From positions 112,084,004-112,148,003 of the forward strand of contig CP136064.1 of NCBI GenBank assembly GCA_032622095.1: DNA of 64,000 bases, in the 5' to 3' direction. The DNA comes from Siphonodentalium dalli. Lineage: Eukaryota > Mollusca > Scaphopoda > Gadilida > Siphonodentaliidae. Position numbers and translations under genes: made by a program. Every line of letters begins with the position of its first letter. The stretch's first letter is position 1. Positions 22,951 to 35,029 of this stretch are shown one piece after another. The notes beneath the pieces are model-generated. The model worked only from the letters and a program-made list of their open reading frames with translations. It was not told the origin of the DNA and made no database searches.

Positions 22951-24716
22951 GTAAAAATAAATTCACGTTTCGAAGAATCAGCTGACTATGTTGAAGAACG
23001 TGGCGTATTCGAAGATTATAGTCATATTAAGGGTACGTTCACACGCTGGCAAGTTTGCACGGTATATTTTGCAGGCATTTCATCATAGAAAACCACATGG
23101 TGCCAGCCAGAATTTGGACGGAAACGTGTATATAACATGCATCTTTACCAAAGCGAATGACATGAGAAGTAAAATTTATGTAGTTCAATTTGTAACGGTG
23201 CTACTGGCATTTGCCTTTAAAGACCTGTATGCTTGATTCTTACGAGATAAATTGCATGTTATTTACAGGCAAATTCCGGTAGCATCGCTACATGTATATA
23301 GAACTACATTCTTTTTTCTTCGCAAGTTGTTAGCTGTGATACAGAAGCATTTTATATGCTTGTTTCCGTTCATATTCTGGCACCATATCGTTTCTACGAC
23401 GAAATGCCTGTAAACCATACCGTGAAAACTTCCCAGTGTATGAACGAACCCTCAATGAGTTATAGAAAACACATTAGAATACGACTGATAATATTGTTAC
23501 TTCTTCGGGACTTATTAGACTATATATGTCTACCTGATATGTATAATTATCGTATAGCAGACTTCGGGGTCGCAACAAATATGGCTATCCGATGATACCT
23601 ATATTGATACATATGAACTGAGAGTTATATATTTGAAAACCTATTACTACAGAAGACCGAACATATTGAAAACAGCAGAATTGTTTAATTGTGGCAATAG
23701 ACGAACACTGGTATACCTCGCTTTGTATATTAAAAAAGCCCAATATATGACGTCCAACTCCTGAGGCTCATAATTTATCAAACCCATTATTATTTGTTTC
23801 TTTATCCTGACCCCTCACCCGATTTAAAACTAACAAACAAATTGAAATTTGTTCGTACTCATATAAATAATACACACATGTATATATATTTAGTAAAAGA
23901 CTATATACCGTACTAATATTTCTAAATGTAAACCAAGCATGCACCATGCACAAATTTAGAATATTTTAATTGTATTAATTGTATTACATGTACTCTTTGT
24001 GTCAATACACAATGATGAGTTATACAATAAATTGAATTGAATTGAACTGAAATACTCATGTAGTATAAAATCTGTGTTACATCGAGTTTAATACAAAGGT
24101 ACCACTCTGCGGAAGGGGTTAGATGTTAGTAATTGGCTCGTTAATTAAACAGCACTCTCAAAGAAGCAGTGAATGTGGATATATGGTGTTTCCATTGGCA
24201 TCGGATTGTTTTTTCTAAATTTGGAATTTTTATTATAAAACCCACGAACCTGTGCAACACATCGAATAAACTTGGAATAATCACACTTTTGATTAAACCC
24301 GAATGCATGTACATATTTCGTGATGTAGAAGCCACACGTTTCTGGTTTATAGCCGTGCTTTCTGATAAACAGTTGTAATCAACCGCATTCTTACTAAAAG
24401 GCGGTTTTAATTATTGCGAATTTCATATTCCATTTACGACTAGCAGCTCACTGGAGGGTAGCCATTTCATTTTCACTTAACTCGTAGTAATATTCAGCTC
24501 ATAGATATAAATCGACCGCTCAACAACGTCGCTTTGTCAATTCACATGGCTCCTTGTTCAAAACTACACTGTTCAGTACACTGATACATGCTGTATGCCG
24601 AGATTACGAATACATCAAATTCCTATATTATTCCCAGATAAGCGGATCCTCCTTTATATTATATCACTGTACATTCATCAGTCTAAATCTATCAAGTAAA
24701 CAAACACTCTTGTATT
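22951..24716. other. Putative intron with LINE 3'-tail debris
   Basis: No exon recognised. At 23960-24056 a sequence ending AATAAATTGAATTGAATTGA resembles the 3' tail of a CR1/L2-like LINE or derived SINE. GATAATATTGTTACTTCTTC at about 23487 recurs at about 28058, suggesting another small repeat. Confidence 0.4.
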
Positions 24717-26529
24717 CAGGGTTGGCGCGACAAAACTTTTCTGTTGCCAAAATGTTTGCCAATTTATTTTGTTGTTGTTGCTAAATTCCAAAACGACAAA
24801 ATCTTGCTAAATTGAATTGAGGGTAACAGTTTGGGGAAATTCGTAATATTTCTCATTTTAGGATAGAAATGCACCCACATACATGTATAAACAAACAATA
24901 AATGCTTTAGACAATTTATTATCAGTAATATATATATATATAAACATGTGTTAAACAATTACACGGCATCACAACATGCATATCATTTCAAATGTATGGG
25001 TGTTAAGGAACATATAATCCACAATTTCTTGAACTTGGCATAGTCTTTAATATTACCTTGCATGAAACGCGTACTTTGAGTGATATTGATAAAATATAAT
25101 CAAAGTGAAAATATTCGGTTTATATCAAACCATATTTTACTAAACTGACCAAACACCCGATTACTATATGCATGGTGTTGGGATAAAATGTTATCCATCG
25201 TAATTTAGAGTGTGGTAATTTTTTTAAAAGCTGTTTAATATTTTTTTCAGAGATTAAATCGTTCTCCACCACTAATTTATTTAATAGAATGGGCGGAATG
25301 TCTTGAACAGTTTACTCAGGGGTGTGGCGACACGGTGATTTCGAGTCTGCCCAACCGCCCCAACTTTGATACAAAATTCCAATAGTTGGAAATGTCATGC
25401 CAGCCACAACTTTAATGTAGACAGATCAGACCAAAGATTGAAAGTTGAAATTATTCTGGTAGTTTTTCAACAATTATTTGGTGTCATAGAAATGTGGTTT
25501 TAGACCAACAGTTGAATATCTTCTATACGTGAGGCCTCCAACCATTGGAAACCTTGTGGTACCATTTTGAACATTCCAACCGATGGGGTTGCAAATAGAA
25601 TTTCCTGAACTTTGGGAATTTTGGTCTGGTCTTGACACCACGGAGATCGTCTGGGCCCTTATGTAATTCCCCTACAATTAACATTTAGACCATTTGAAAT
25701 AATTAAAATGCTTACGTGTTTTCCAACTGACATCAACACAACTATTAAAATATAGCTAAGGGTCCACATACATGTATGTCCTCAAACTGACACAGTGTTC
25801 TATAATTAGCGATACAATAGGTTAAGCAGTATGAATGGCGACGGATTAATTTGTGGCTCGTTATTGTCAGCAAGGATATACAGGGTGAAATAAAATGTAT
25901 GTTTTGAAGACATATACTTGTTGTTTGATGACTGTGTAGCAATTTTAAAACGGAATAGCCGCTTTATGGAATCCTATTAGGGCCACTTGCTAATTGCGCT
26001 TTCGGCGCTTTCGGCGCGATGCGCCGAAAGCGCCGAAAGAGACAAAAAGTGCGCCATTAGTAACGCGCCGAAAGCGACAAAATATGCGCCGTTACAAAAT
26101 GTGCGATATTAGCGCATGTTTCGGCGCGTTACTAATGGCGCATTTTTTGTCGCTTTCGGCGCGCGCCGAAAGCGCCATTAGGCATACTATTAGGTCCACT
26201 CCCTAATGGCGCGCGCCGTAAGCGACAAAAAGTGCGCCATTAGGGTATGTTTCGGCGCGCGCCGAAAGCGCCGAAAGCGCCGAAAGCGACAAAAAGTGCG
26301 CCGAAAGCGCCATTAGCAAGTGGCCCTAATAGGATTCCATACCGCTTAGATAGTTATGACTACTTTGATATTTATTAATAATTCCAACTTTCTCTAATAG
26401 CTCATTTTACCTGATTTCCCCAATTATACCCTCAATTAAATTTGGCAATTAATTTTGAAATTTGTCAAAAAATAATTTCATTTTGCAAACAAATTGGCCA
26501 AAGAAACTTTTGGTCCAGCGCCAGCCCTG
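24717..26529. mobile_element. Pair of ~120-bp inverted ends, possibly one hAT-like element
   Basis: The left end CAGGGTTGGCGC (24717) and the right end GCGCCAGCCCTG (26529) face each other. The arms match loosely for about 120 bp, including TTGCCAAATTTAATTGAGGG-like sequence. CAG...CTG termini resemble hAT elements, but the 8 bp on each side (CTTGTATT and AGTTCTAC) do not match, so they may be two separate ends. A related end finishing GCGCGAACCCTG lies at 42105-42192. The 25965 element is inserted inside. Confidence 0.45.
25965..26341. mobile_element. Foldback element with GCGCCGAAAGCG repeats and 6-bp TSD
   Basis: The ends are TATGGAATCCTATTAGGGCC and its inverse GGCCCTAATAGGATTCCATA. The inverted arms continue through CACTTGCTAAT and into GCGCTTTCGGCGC. 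The direct 6-bp flank CCGCTT is present on both sides (25959-25964 and 26342-26347), a clear target duplication. The interior is almost entirely permuted GCGCCGAAAGCGC and GACAAAAAGTGCGCC in both orientations, unlike the AT-rich surroundings. A truncated copy ends at 57088. Confidence 0.85.
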
Positions 26530-26884
26530 AGTTCTACGTGCATGTTGTCGAGAGGGGACGGGGAGAATTTACTGAAATTAGCCATTATATTTATTGACGC
26601 TGGGGAGCTCTCCACTTGAGACACTAGACGGAGAAGCATGTCCATTCAACAATGTTCATTTCATTCATAAGATGTCATCATGTCGAATTCAACGAGATTC
26701 GACGAACCATGACATCGTGTAACTTTCTCCAATGACCGAATTCGCGTGAACCTGAATGTATCTTCTGCTTTGTTCATGTAATTATATGTTTCATTTCGAT
26801 TCAAGAAAATAGCAGGATATCTATAGATTATCAGATGCATGTAGGAACTATGTGGTCTTATGACAAAAAATAATACCATATTAA

Positions 26885-27209
26885 CCCTTTGGGGAGTATT
26901 TGTAACATCATATACATGACGTCACGAGTAAATTTAACGTCAACTTCATATCAATGATTATTAACAAGTTCGGTTCAAAAGGGTCCAAATTCCAATAATT
27001 CGTTTTATTTATGTGCATTTTCTGTTAACGTGTGTTATCATTATCGATTGCACTTATACATTTGTGACACTATATTAATCAAATTAACTCATATAAAAAT
27101 CATTTATAAATCAGATGATTTATTGAAGTTATGTCTACATAAAATGACACTTCTTGAAACGACTCGCGAACCGTACGGTGACATATATGTCGTTCTACTC
27201 GCCAAAGGG
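26885..27209. mobile_element. TTAA-flanked MITE
   Basis: TTAA at 26881-26884 and at 27210-27213 bracket CCCTTTGGGGAGTA...ACTCGCCAAAGGG. Terminal inverted match is about 14 bp and continues weakly (ATATACATGACGTCAC against GTGACATATATGTC). A TTAA target with CCC/GGG ends is typical of piggyBac-like or Kolobok-like elements. Non-coding, 325 bp. Confidence 0.7.
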
Positions 27210-27588
27210 TTAAAGATATGTTATTTCGTTTCGCACACAAGTCTCTACAGCATAGCTTGCAGTACCAATTGTTGTGCATTAATTGGAAAATGAGGTACAC
27301 GTAGATCGTGTCGTAGCTGTCACGATGGGGTGTCTCGCACCGGCGCAAACGTTTAAGTAAGCTAAATTGTGACTGTAGGGCTATATAGTTCAATGTCGGT
27401 GAAGTTATTTTATTGTATGTCAAATACCCATATATCTGGGGCATAATAAGTTTGTCGTAAACATTAAAACTTCCAAGATAGGTTGTTCAACTGACCAGTT
27501 TCGAGTGTTATCCAAAACTTTCCGCCTCTGAGAGGATCAGAGAAATTGATCCAGTATAAATCGTTCTAAAATCATTATAGGCCTACTG

Positions 27589-27916
27589 GGGCTTAAGGGG
27601 TCACTCTCACCAAAAAAAGTGCTGAAGGGTACACAGGATTTGAAAATGTGCTGAAGGGTACACAGGGTTTGTGATCGCCACTAACATCGTTACTTAAACT
27701 GTGTTTCTGAAAGTCTGGTGCCCATTAGCAGTTTGTTTTCAGTTTATTTTAATGTTCATTGGAACGTAAACAATTATTCTCAAACAGAAATCATGGCAGA
27801 TACGAAAACTAAACGTCATTTAGAACGACATTTCAAACCCTGTGTACCCTTCAGCACATTTTCAAATCCTGTGTACCCTTCAGCACTTTTTTTGGTGAGA
27901 GTGACCCCTTCAGCCC
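27589..27916. mobile_element. Foldback element with near-perfect 83-bp arms
   Basis: Arms at 27589-27671 and 27834-27916 are reverse complements with a single mismatch. Each arm also contains two direct copies of GTGCTGAAGGGTACACAGG. The 162-bp loop shows no coding pattern. The near identity suggests a young insertion or recent arm conversion. Flanking target duplication was not resolved. Confidence 0.85.
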
Positions 27917-28949
27917 TACTGGGTCTTACCAATCGAAAAAATATAATGAATTGATGACGTTTATGTAAATAGGAGAATGTTGGTGAGATGACGTGATATC
28001 TTGACATCACTCGGATGTTATATTGTTTTCTTCGAACATAGTTCGAATTCGACTGGTAATATTGTTACTTCTTCTGGACTTATTAGACTAAATCGGCTGA
28101 ATTCTGGTCTCAGGTCTAGACCACCCTAATAATCATGGTGTTCCATGTCAGGACTTGGTCTCGCGAAACCACCTGGTCCCAAGCTGGGATTGGCGCATTA
28201 TTGTACAATCAACGACAATCAACGACAATCTATGGACAAAAGCGTGCTGAGCGCTGCATGTAGATTGGTGTGTTGGTGTATCCAAACCTGAGCACGTGAA
28301 AGCGGCTTATTTCCGTGTTGTATAGCGGTACCGTATGCCGTCGCCATTCGACAGGGATCGCGGGGCAAGGGTGATGCGGATTTCTCACCCCCTATGCGGA
28401 TGTCACGACGTTGTCAGTTTTACGGGTGGAGGAAAGTCTACTCCAGAGAGTAAATTTCACTGAGAAATCACTCCGCTGTGTGTACAAACCACCGACCCCG
28501 GAAAGGGACTGACAAACTTGCCCAGATACACGAATCAGATTATCCACACTCAGAGTTGATCGCGAATCCGCGCTTGTCGGCATTCGAACCAGCTTCGTCA
28601 GCGCTAGACGGCGAATGGCGGCATATATGCCCCGAACATTCTACCACCGTGACCACCGGCGCCCTTTACAATAAATGTGTAGTGTAAAATATTGTTTGTT
28701 CAGATCAAGAACCAACTATGTATTGTTTAACTTCGAGTAAAAATATTACATTCAGCTCTAACATTTATAACCATTAGTATAGGGGATATCAGATGGGAAT
28801 TTCCAACAACTGGAAATAGTGAGGTACCTGTTGGAAATTTCGCGGACTTGGGGATTTGCTATAAGTTGAAAATTTAGAAATATTCTAACTAACTATCAAC
28901 GTGATTGAAGTTATTGAAAATTATTTTCCAGAAAATGTAATGGTCACAA

Positions 28950-28971
28950 GGGGGGGGGGGGGGGGGGGGGG
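28950..28971 (+). repeat. Homopolymer run of 22 G
   Basis: An uninterrupted G tract followed by CGGAGG, in a fragment carrying TTGGAAAT words of the family listed at 19920. Exact length may be affected by sequencing. Confidence 0.9.
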
Positions 28972-29211
28972 CGGAGGATTGGTTGTCGTGGGGTTGTCTG
29001 AAAAAAATCCAGATGGGTGCATTATATCACACTCCCAATAGCAGATATTTCCATTGCCATGTAATTTTTTTCCAAATCCATGTTTAAAGATCAATTATGA
29101 CAAATAAACCAATTTGAAATGTCAAGGCTTAAGAAACTGGACCAACTAGATCATTAATCAAGAGCGGGGTCCCATTTAATTTAATTTAATTCAATTTAAT
29201 CGGACATTTCC

Positions 29212-29960
29212 TTAGTTTGAACTACAATTCTTCGTTTTGTCTTTAAGTGGTTTGTCACTGTTGTTTGAGGTGGCTTGGCTGGTTAAGACTTTAAATGTTT
29301 TCCAGAATTTCCCATCTAATTGTCTTTCCCCGAGTTCAGTGGTTACCCTTTCCCAAGATTCCCTTTTCCCCCGTTTAACTGCTTTGTTTACTTGTCGTGT
29401 TAAGTTGTTGTACATGGTTCTGTATTCGATGTCTTTAGGGTGTTTTTGCATTAGTCTGCATGTTTTGCGTTTGAGATGAATTAATTATAATGTTTCCCGT
29501 CATACTCTCCATGTGTTTTGCTTTATTTTCTTTTTTTGGGCATGCTGTGTCGATGGCATCCTTAATGATTTGGCTGCCATGTCGATGTCATTTGGAGTGT
29601 TAATTTCTGTATTGTCTATGTTTAAGTTAATAAGTTCCCTGAATTTGTCCCAATCTACGTTTCTAAGGTTTCTTTTGAGAATATCTTTGTTGTGTTGTGG
29701 TTTTTCGTTTGTTATGTAGAGTTCGACTGGATAGTGGTTACTCCCTATATCGAATCCTATCTTGCATTTGTGTATTGTTTTTTCGATTGATGGCGTGCCT
29801 AGGCGTAGTCTAACATGTCCCATGATTTGGTTTTTATGTCGTGATGAGTTGCGATGCCTTCGTTATTAAGTAGTATTAGTTCTTGGTCTTCGATTATGTT
29901 GAAAAGTGCGGTTTTAGTATTAGTTTTGCTGCATTTGTAAATAATGCGCTTTGCGTTAAA
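29212..29960 (-). pseudogene. LINE endonuclease C terminus and linker remnant
   Basis: On the minus strand: LFNIIEDQELILLNNEGIAT, then after a frameshift near 29820 GHVRLRLGTPSIEK and IGFDIGSNHYPVEL, which is the last endonuclease motif (usually G-S-D-H-x-P), here with Asn in place of Asp. It continues into helical linker ILKRNLRNVDWDKFRELINL and, after another break near 29460-29500, HPKDIEYRTMYNNLTRQVNK and GKRESWERVTTELGE. No RT follows; the fragment stops at about 29212. It belongs to a jockey-superfamily-type LINE and seems related to the fragment at 41336-41626. Confidence 0.75.
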
Positions 29961-30265
29961 GTGAAACATACACCATCGCCACCATGTTGTTGTTGTTGAA
30001 ATCCGATGTTCACTATCTGTTCCAAACGCTTCTGTAAACTATATCCATGGTTTATCTCCCCTGATGACTCAATCTAATGCTATAAATAGATTGAGGGTAT
30101 CCCTGCATCATGTGCATGGCTTCACGAAATCGTAAGAAAAAGACAGATATATTGAGCTTAAATTGGCAAAACGCGATCAAATAAGAAGTTTTCGTCAGCG
30201 CGAATTGGAAAGAGCAGCGAAGTGTGTGTCTTCCGCCATGGATTTTAGGCATCACAAGGGCTGAA
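29961..30265. other. No gene recognised
   Basis: Short intervening sequence before a foldback element. Open frames look random. It may include decayed LINE sequence. Confidence 0.3.
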
Positions 30266-30682
30266 GGGGGAGGTCAAGTCAATAATTTTGAATGGGGATT
30301 TCCATGCAAATCTGCGGAGCAAAAGTTACACAGAGTTGCACATACTTCTTAGTGTGACTTGATGTGGTATTAGAAACAACAGGTATTTACCTGGCGGGTC
30401 CGCTTAGTAAATTATAAAATTTTGCAATAAATATATTTTTGAGAATTTTTTTCGGGAATTACATGACTTGACCTACAATTGAAAAATCAAAATAAAATTC
30501 AAAAATAAATACACCAACATTAATCATTATAATGGAACAAGTTCCAAGCGGACCCGCCAGATAAATACCTGTTGTTTTCAATACCACATCAAGTCACTCA
30601 GAAGTATGTGCAACTCTGTAACTTTTGCTCCGCAGATTTGCATGGAAATCTCCATTCAAAATTGGTCACTTGACCTCCCTCT
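30266..30682. mobile_element. Foldback element with ~138-bp arms
   Basis: Left arm 30266-30405 (from GGGGGAGGTCAAGT to GGCGGGTCCGCTT) is matched, inverted, by 30546-30682 (AAGCGGACCCGCC to ACTTGACCTCCCTC) at about 90 percent by eye. A 140-bp AT-rich loop separates them. Non-coding. The right end abuts the LINE fragment at 30683 directly. Confidence 0.85.
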
Positions 30683-31139
30683 TAAAAGTTAAATCAGTCA
30701 CAGGCATGCTGTCTGAGCTAAAGCTCCCAACCCTCGATGAAAGAACAGCGACTGGTTCAATACCACAAAATAGTCAAGGGATTGGTCCTAGATCATGCCA
30801 TGATCTAGGTTGGTCCCAGCCCTTCCTAAGCCTGATTATCTAAAACACAAGAAGAAAGACACAAGGAAAATAAAGCCAACAAAATTTGAGGACTGTGTCA
30901 GTCAAAATCCCGTGGAGAAGGAGGTGTGTAACAACACAGAATCGTTCCAACTTCTGAGTACCAGCAGCTCACAATACGAACACTCCTTCTTTGTTAAAAG
31001 ATTTGTGGAATGGAACCACCTGGAACAGCCGGTTGTTGATATCAGTGACATTGACAGTTTTCTATCTGCTCTGCGAGGGGAACAACAGTATGGGGTGTTT
31101 TCAACAATGCTAACAAGGGGCTATTGCTTAACTATTTAA
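30683..31139 (+). pseudogene. LINE ORF2 C-terminal remnant
   Basis: Reads VKSVTGMLSELKLPTLDER, frameshift, QRLVQYHKIVKGLV, then after a 28-bp insertion VPALPKPDYLKHKKKDTRKI, KPTKFEDCVSQNPVEKEVCN, QYEHSFFVKRFVEWNHLEQP and DISDIDSFLSALRG. This is the typical end of jockey/CR1-type LINE ORF2 proteins (SFF.R....WN.L followed by a short DSF.SAL). The 5' part is cut by the foldback element at 30266-30682. Confidence 0.8.
30788..30809. mobile_element. 22-bp palindromic insertion with 6-bp TSD
   Basis: CTAGATCATG-CC-ATGATCTAGG sits between direct copies of TTGGTC (30782-30787 and 30810-30815) inside the LINE codons for KGLV|VPALP. Removing the insert and one TTGGTC restores the reading frame and the usual GLVPALP sequence. 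The ends resemble the outer word AGATCATGCC of the interrupted element at 35043, so this may be an extreme internal-deletion derivative. Confidence 0.65.
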
Positions 31140-31266
31140 AATTTATGCTTGTTTATCATATATAATAAATTATTTTTCAATTATTTCGCTTGTTGCTTAT
31201 ATTTATACTCCAAAATCATTTGGATGGCTCAAATAACAACATTGTCATTGCATATATTAAGTACTA

Positions 31267-31675
31267 TATGGGAGGTCAATATAACATTTAATGGCTGATT
31301 ACGCTTAAGCGTAACTCCAGTACGCTTAATCATAATTGGTTTTTATTGCCTTACAACCTTATATGTAATGGTAGGCCTACATGTATCTAACGTAGTAAGG
31401 TTTAATGTTCTGGGCGGATGGTAACTGACTGCATCAATTTTTCAGCTTCAGGGGAGTTTTTCCAATTCTATTACGCTTTACTTTAGCGTAAATGCATTAC
31501 GCGTAATCGTAACTGAATTACGCTTAACTTAAGGCAAATGTAATACGCTTAAGTATGGTATAATGGAAATCTAAATTACGCTTAGGCCTTGCGCATTAAG
31601 CTTAAATTTATGTTTAAGCATAATGAATTACACTTAAGCGTGATTAGCAATTAAATGTGAATTTGGCCTCCCATA
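31267..31675. mobile_element. TATGGGAGG family element, short copy
   Basis: The left end TATGGGAGGTC and the right end TTTGGCCTCCCATA are inverted. The interior is filled with TTACGCTTAAGCGTAA-type palindromes. GTACTA occurs immediately left (31261-31266) and 3 bp right of the other end (31679-31684), a possible but offset target duplication. The long interior of the larger copies is missing. Confidence 0.75.
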
Positions 31676-31681
31676 TGTGTA

Positions 31682-31826
31682 CTATTGTTGTTTCGTACAC
31701 TTTGCACCACGCGTTTGGTTGTTTCGTACCATATATTTGGCAATTTCGTACCATTGTTGTTTCGTACACTTTGCACCATGCGTTTGGTTGTTTCGCACCA
31801 TATATTTGGTCATTCTCTTGTCGTTT
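31682..31826 (+). repeat. 69-bp tandem duplication
   Basis: Two copies of TGTTTCGTACACTTTGCACC followed by a GCGTTTGGTTGTTTCG(T/C)ACC segment and ATATATTTGG. The duplicated frames are open by chance. Confidence 0.85.
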
Positions 31827-31839
31827 CCCACAACTGTCA

Positions 31840-33759
31840 TGCGTACCTTTTGAAAAAATACTTTGAAAAAGAACATATTAAGTTAGGTGATGACAACCCG
31901 TCATATTTAATTTTTTTGGGGAAAACAATCACAAATTGTGACAACAAAGTTCACGTTATTTAAAAAAAACATCATATCAATAGACCCAGTCTAAATAAAA
32001 TTAGACCGTGTTTCTTTTCAATCAACTTACGAGTCTGGATATTTATCAGACTGCAATATACCTTATAACTCAATGGTACGAATCATCCAAATTATACCGG
32101 TATGAAATTGACACTTGGAAGGATACGTTTATGGGGGAGACAAACCCGCTGTGACATCGTCACCACCTCCCTGACAGTCTGAAGTTAAAATGAACCTGGT
32201 TTCTCAATTGATGGGTGATTCACCGATAATTGTTACTTTTGCCTCTCATAACAAAATGCAATATATACACAAGTGTATGGTAATAGCGTATATGAAGACT
32301 GGAGAAAATTTCATGTGTACATTTGTATATACCAAGTACATGTATATTTAGAGTTTAAAAAAGTTTCTGAACTACTTTGGTTGTAAATAGAATGCACTCA
32401 GCGATTCTGACTTCAAACTTGTGCCTCCTAATTATATAGCTTGATTGGGTTGAAAGTTTAGAAAATCAGTGCCCTCTCTTGAAATTATGTCTTAAGGAAT
32501 AATCTCTGTTTCATATTGTAATTACAGTTTAAAAATGGTCTATATATCCCTATTACAAGCTTTATATATTTTCCTGGGTATAAAATAATAAATATGAATC
32601 GAAAACCCCTGTCCGGAAATGCTTCTATCAATTACTGTTCATTTTATTTTGAATTTTCTGGTATATACTATCATACGTAAAAATAATTCGCGACATTTTA
32701 CCGCTTGAGGAAACGTTCGGAGCATAGCAAGCAGGAAAATAAGTTAAAAAAAAATTGTCCCAACTGATTATCAATCAGTTGTAATATTAAATGATAGAAG
32801 CGTTTCTAGACTGGTGTCTTTGACAACTTGACTTATCATTATTATTTTATACCCCAGAAATTATAGAAAACATTTAGGAAGAGATGATCCATCTTTAAGC
32901 CAAATCACAAACTCATAAATAGCTGTGTGTTTCGGCATAAAGTCTTTGGCCTGTGTAATTATATTAGGATACAAAGATTATTTATATTTATAAATACATC
33001 TCAGTAAAAAAATATCAACCTAAAATGTATTTGACTGGGATATATTGTTAAATATTATATTGGGAATTTATAGTGATATTGATGTGACACTGTGTCATAA
33101 TGACTGTCAATGTGCACTGGAGAAATATCAATAATGAACATAAGAACAAAGTTGATCTATTTCTCCATGTTCTAATAGGTAATGTTTTTATCGAATATAT
33201 TTGCACATTTTACCCACTGCCACACTGCGAGTGCATTGGTCCCTTTATTATTTCATGTAAAAGTGGTGAAAACTGTAATATTAAACAAGAACAATGGCTT
33301 TAGTTAACACAAAATTCACTGAAATATTTTCACAGTGGGGTTTCTGTGAGGAATTTTTTTTAGTTTTTTCCTCATAGAATCTCCACATATATATTCAGAC
33401 AGATGGGGAGGGGTGTTGAACATGCTTGGGGAAAACAATTGTTAAGAGGGAAAGAAATTGGTTGCGGGGTGGGTGACTCGCAGAAATGGCCAAAGGTAAA
33501 AAAGTATCATACGTGTCTGAATATATATTAACACCCCCTCCAGAGCAAATTGAAATAAATTTAAATCCATATACCCTGCTTTTCTCATGGCATTTGTTTT
33601 GGTGTTTTGTTGAATAAAATTAACTTATGACTGAGATTAATCCTTCAGTCTTGATTCTTTTCCAAAAATGCCATTTTTTGGCATTTTTGTCTGTTTAACA
33701 AATTTTGGGGCATAAATAGAAAAAAACAACCAGTCATGCTTATTCTTGTATATATGTGA
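31840..33759. other. Mostly non-coding AT-rich sequence
   Basis: No gene. Contains the MITE candidate described separately at 32568 and a short inverted pair ATATATATTCAGACA (33386) / TGTCTGAATATATAT (33514). Confidence 0.4.
32568..32873. mobile_element. Candidate MITE with GGGTATAAAATAATAA ends
   Basis: CCTGGGTATAAAATAATAA at about 32572 is matched inverted by TTATTATTTTATACCCCAG at about 32846-32866. A second inner pair (AAATGCTTCTATCA / TGATAGAAGCGTTT) extends the symmetry. No clear target duplication. Non-coding. Confidence 0.6.
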
Positions 33760-34227
33760 ATCTCACATAGGGAGCCTCGCATATATACAATCTTATATAT
33801 AAGAGAGTGCACTGGCTTAGAAGTTCAATATAATTATTGTTAGCTTAATGCATTCTCTTATATATGCAAGGCATCCTACGGGAGACTCGCATATATAAGA
33901 GAATGCATTGGCACATGTTTTCACAAAATTTCAGGAAGCTCCAGTTATGGATGGATTAATCATAAATAATGGTCTCCCATATGGCACCTTGCATATATAA
34001 AAGAATTCCATTAGGTAGCCTCACATATTTAAGAGAATGCACTTGCTTACAATGTCAAGGTAAATATTGTTAGGCCAATGTAATGTATTCTCTTATATAT
34101 TCTAGGATCCCTACTAGAAACTACCGTAAATAAGAGAATGCATTAGCACAGGGTTTTTGCAATATTTCCAACGCTCCAGTCGCGGGAGGGTGAATGCTGC
34201 ACTAGCGCTGCTCCCATCATGAAAGGG
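33760..34227. mobile_element. Hairpin cluster of the ATTCTCTTATATATGC family, TTAA right end
   Basis: Two diverged tandem copies of hairpins built on AATGCATTCTCTTATATATG and its inverse. The right end is CATCATGAAAGGG followed by TTAA at 34228-34231. The GCAGCGCTAGTGCAGCATTC-type sequence before the right end is matched, inverted, at the left end of the 54808 copy. The left end is not seen, so it is truncated. Confidence 0.65.
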
Positions 34228-34231
34228 TTAA

Positions 34232-35029
34232 TTTATTTTATTCTTAAATAGACAATTTTTGTTGTAAATAGTTTTAGTTCTGACCCTCCGGGTTTGGTAT
34301 TTTGTCTCATAAGTGAACCATATAGTTTTTATTACTCTGACTACTGATGGTATACTAGCACCTCCCATACATCCTGAATAACAGAAGTGAATCATGAGTA
34401 CCAGATACAAAAAATATAGGATAGAAGCCATGGTTATTTCACACTATTATAAATATGAAAATGTTAACATTTTTGCTGCTGAAGTATTGTCCATAAGGCA
34501 TAACTCCAGCTCACCAAGAAGTATGAGACTGAATTATATCAAAATATGTCATTTTGACAAAGAAATAATCAATTTGATGCTCAATGACAATCATTCTCAG
34601 TGAGATATATCTTCCAGTTCCAGAAGATTTCACTCCATTTTCACTATACATATTTTCTTATATGGTACACAGAAAAATCACCTATTTGTTATTAGTATTC
34701 AGTATAGGAGTCTGGGGTCTGCCATGGGAGCCGGGGAGGGACACCATCAATGATATCATGAAGAGATATATTTAAGAAGACTTATTTTAAATGATTTATT
34801 AATATGGTACTTAACACATGTATGAATTTTCACTAATGAATTAAATTTAATATAATTAAAAAGTCTGTTAATAACTGAACATCACAACTGACTGTCACTA
34901 GCTGTGATAGACTTGCAATTGAATTTATTAATTGAGTAATTGGCAATCATGAATATTATTGTGGGACAAACCCCAGCTTCTGGCATGATTCAGTCATTGT
35001 TCAAATTATTGTACTAACTAGTTGAAATT
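34232..35029. other. No gene recognised
   Basis: AT-rich, featureless apart from open frames of about 65-70 codons without resemblance to known proteins. Confidence 0.4.

Noticed and set aside
22669-23088. 139-codon frame overlapping the signal-peptide exon
   Set aside because: Different frame, no signal peptide, and contains the splice donor internally.
25994-26206. Basic open frame RFRRFRRDAPKAPKE
   Set aside because: Translation of the GCGCCGAAAGCG foldback element.
24717-26529. Complete hAT element with 8-bp target duplication
   Set aside because: Inverted ends are real but flanking octamers differ, so completeness is not supported; kept only as a low-confidence pair.
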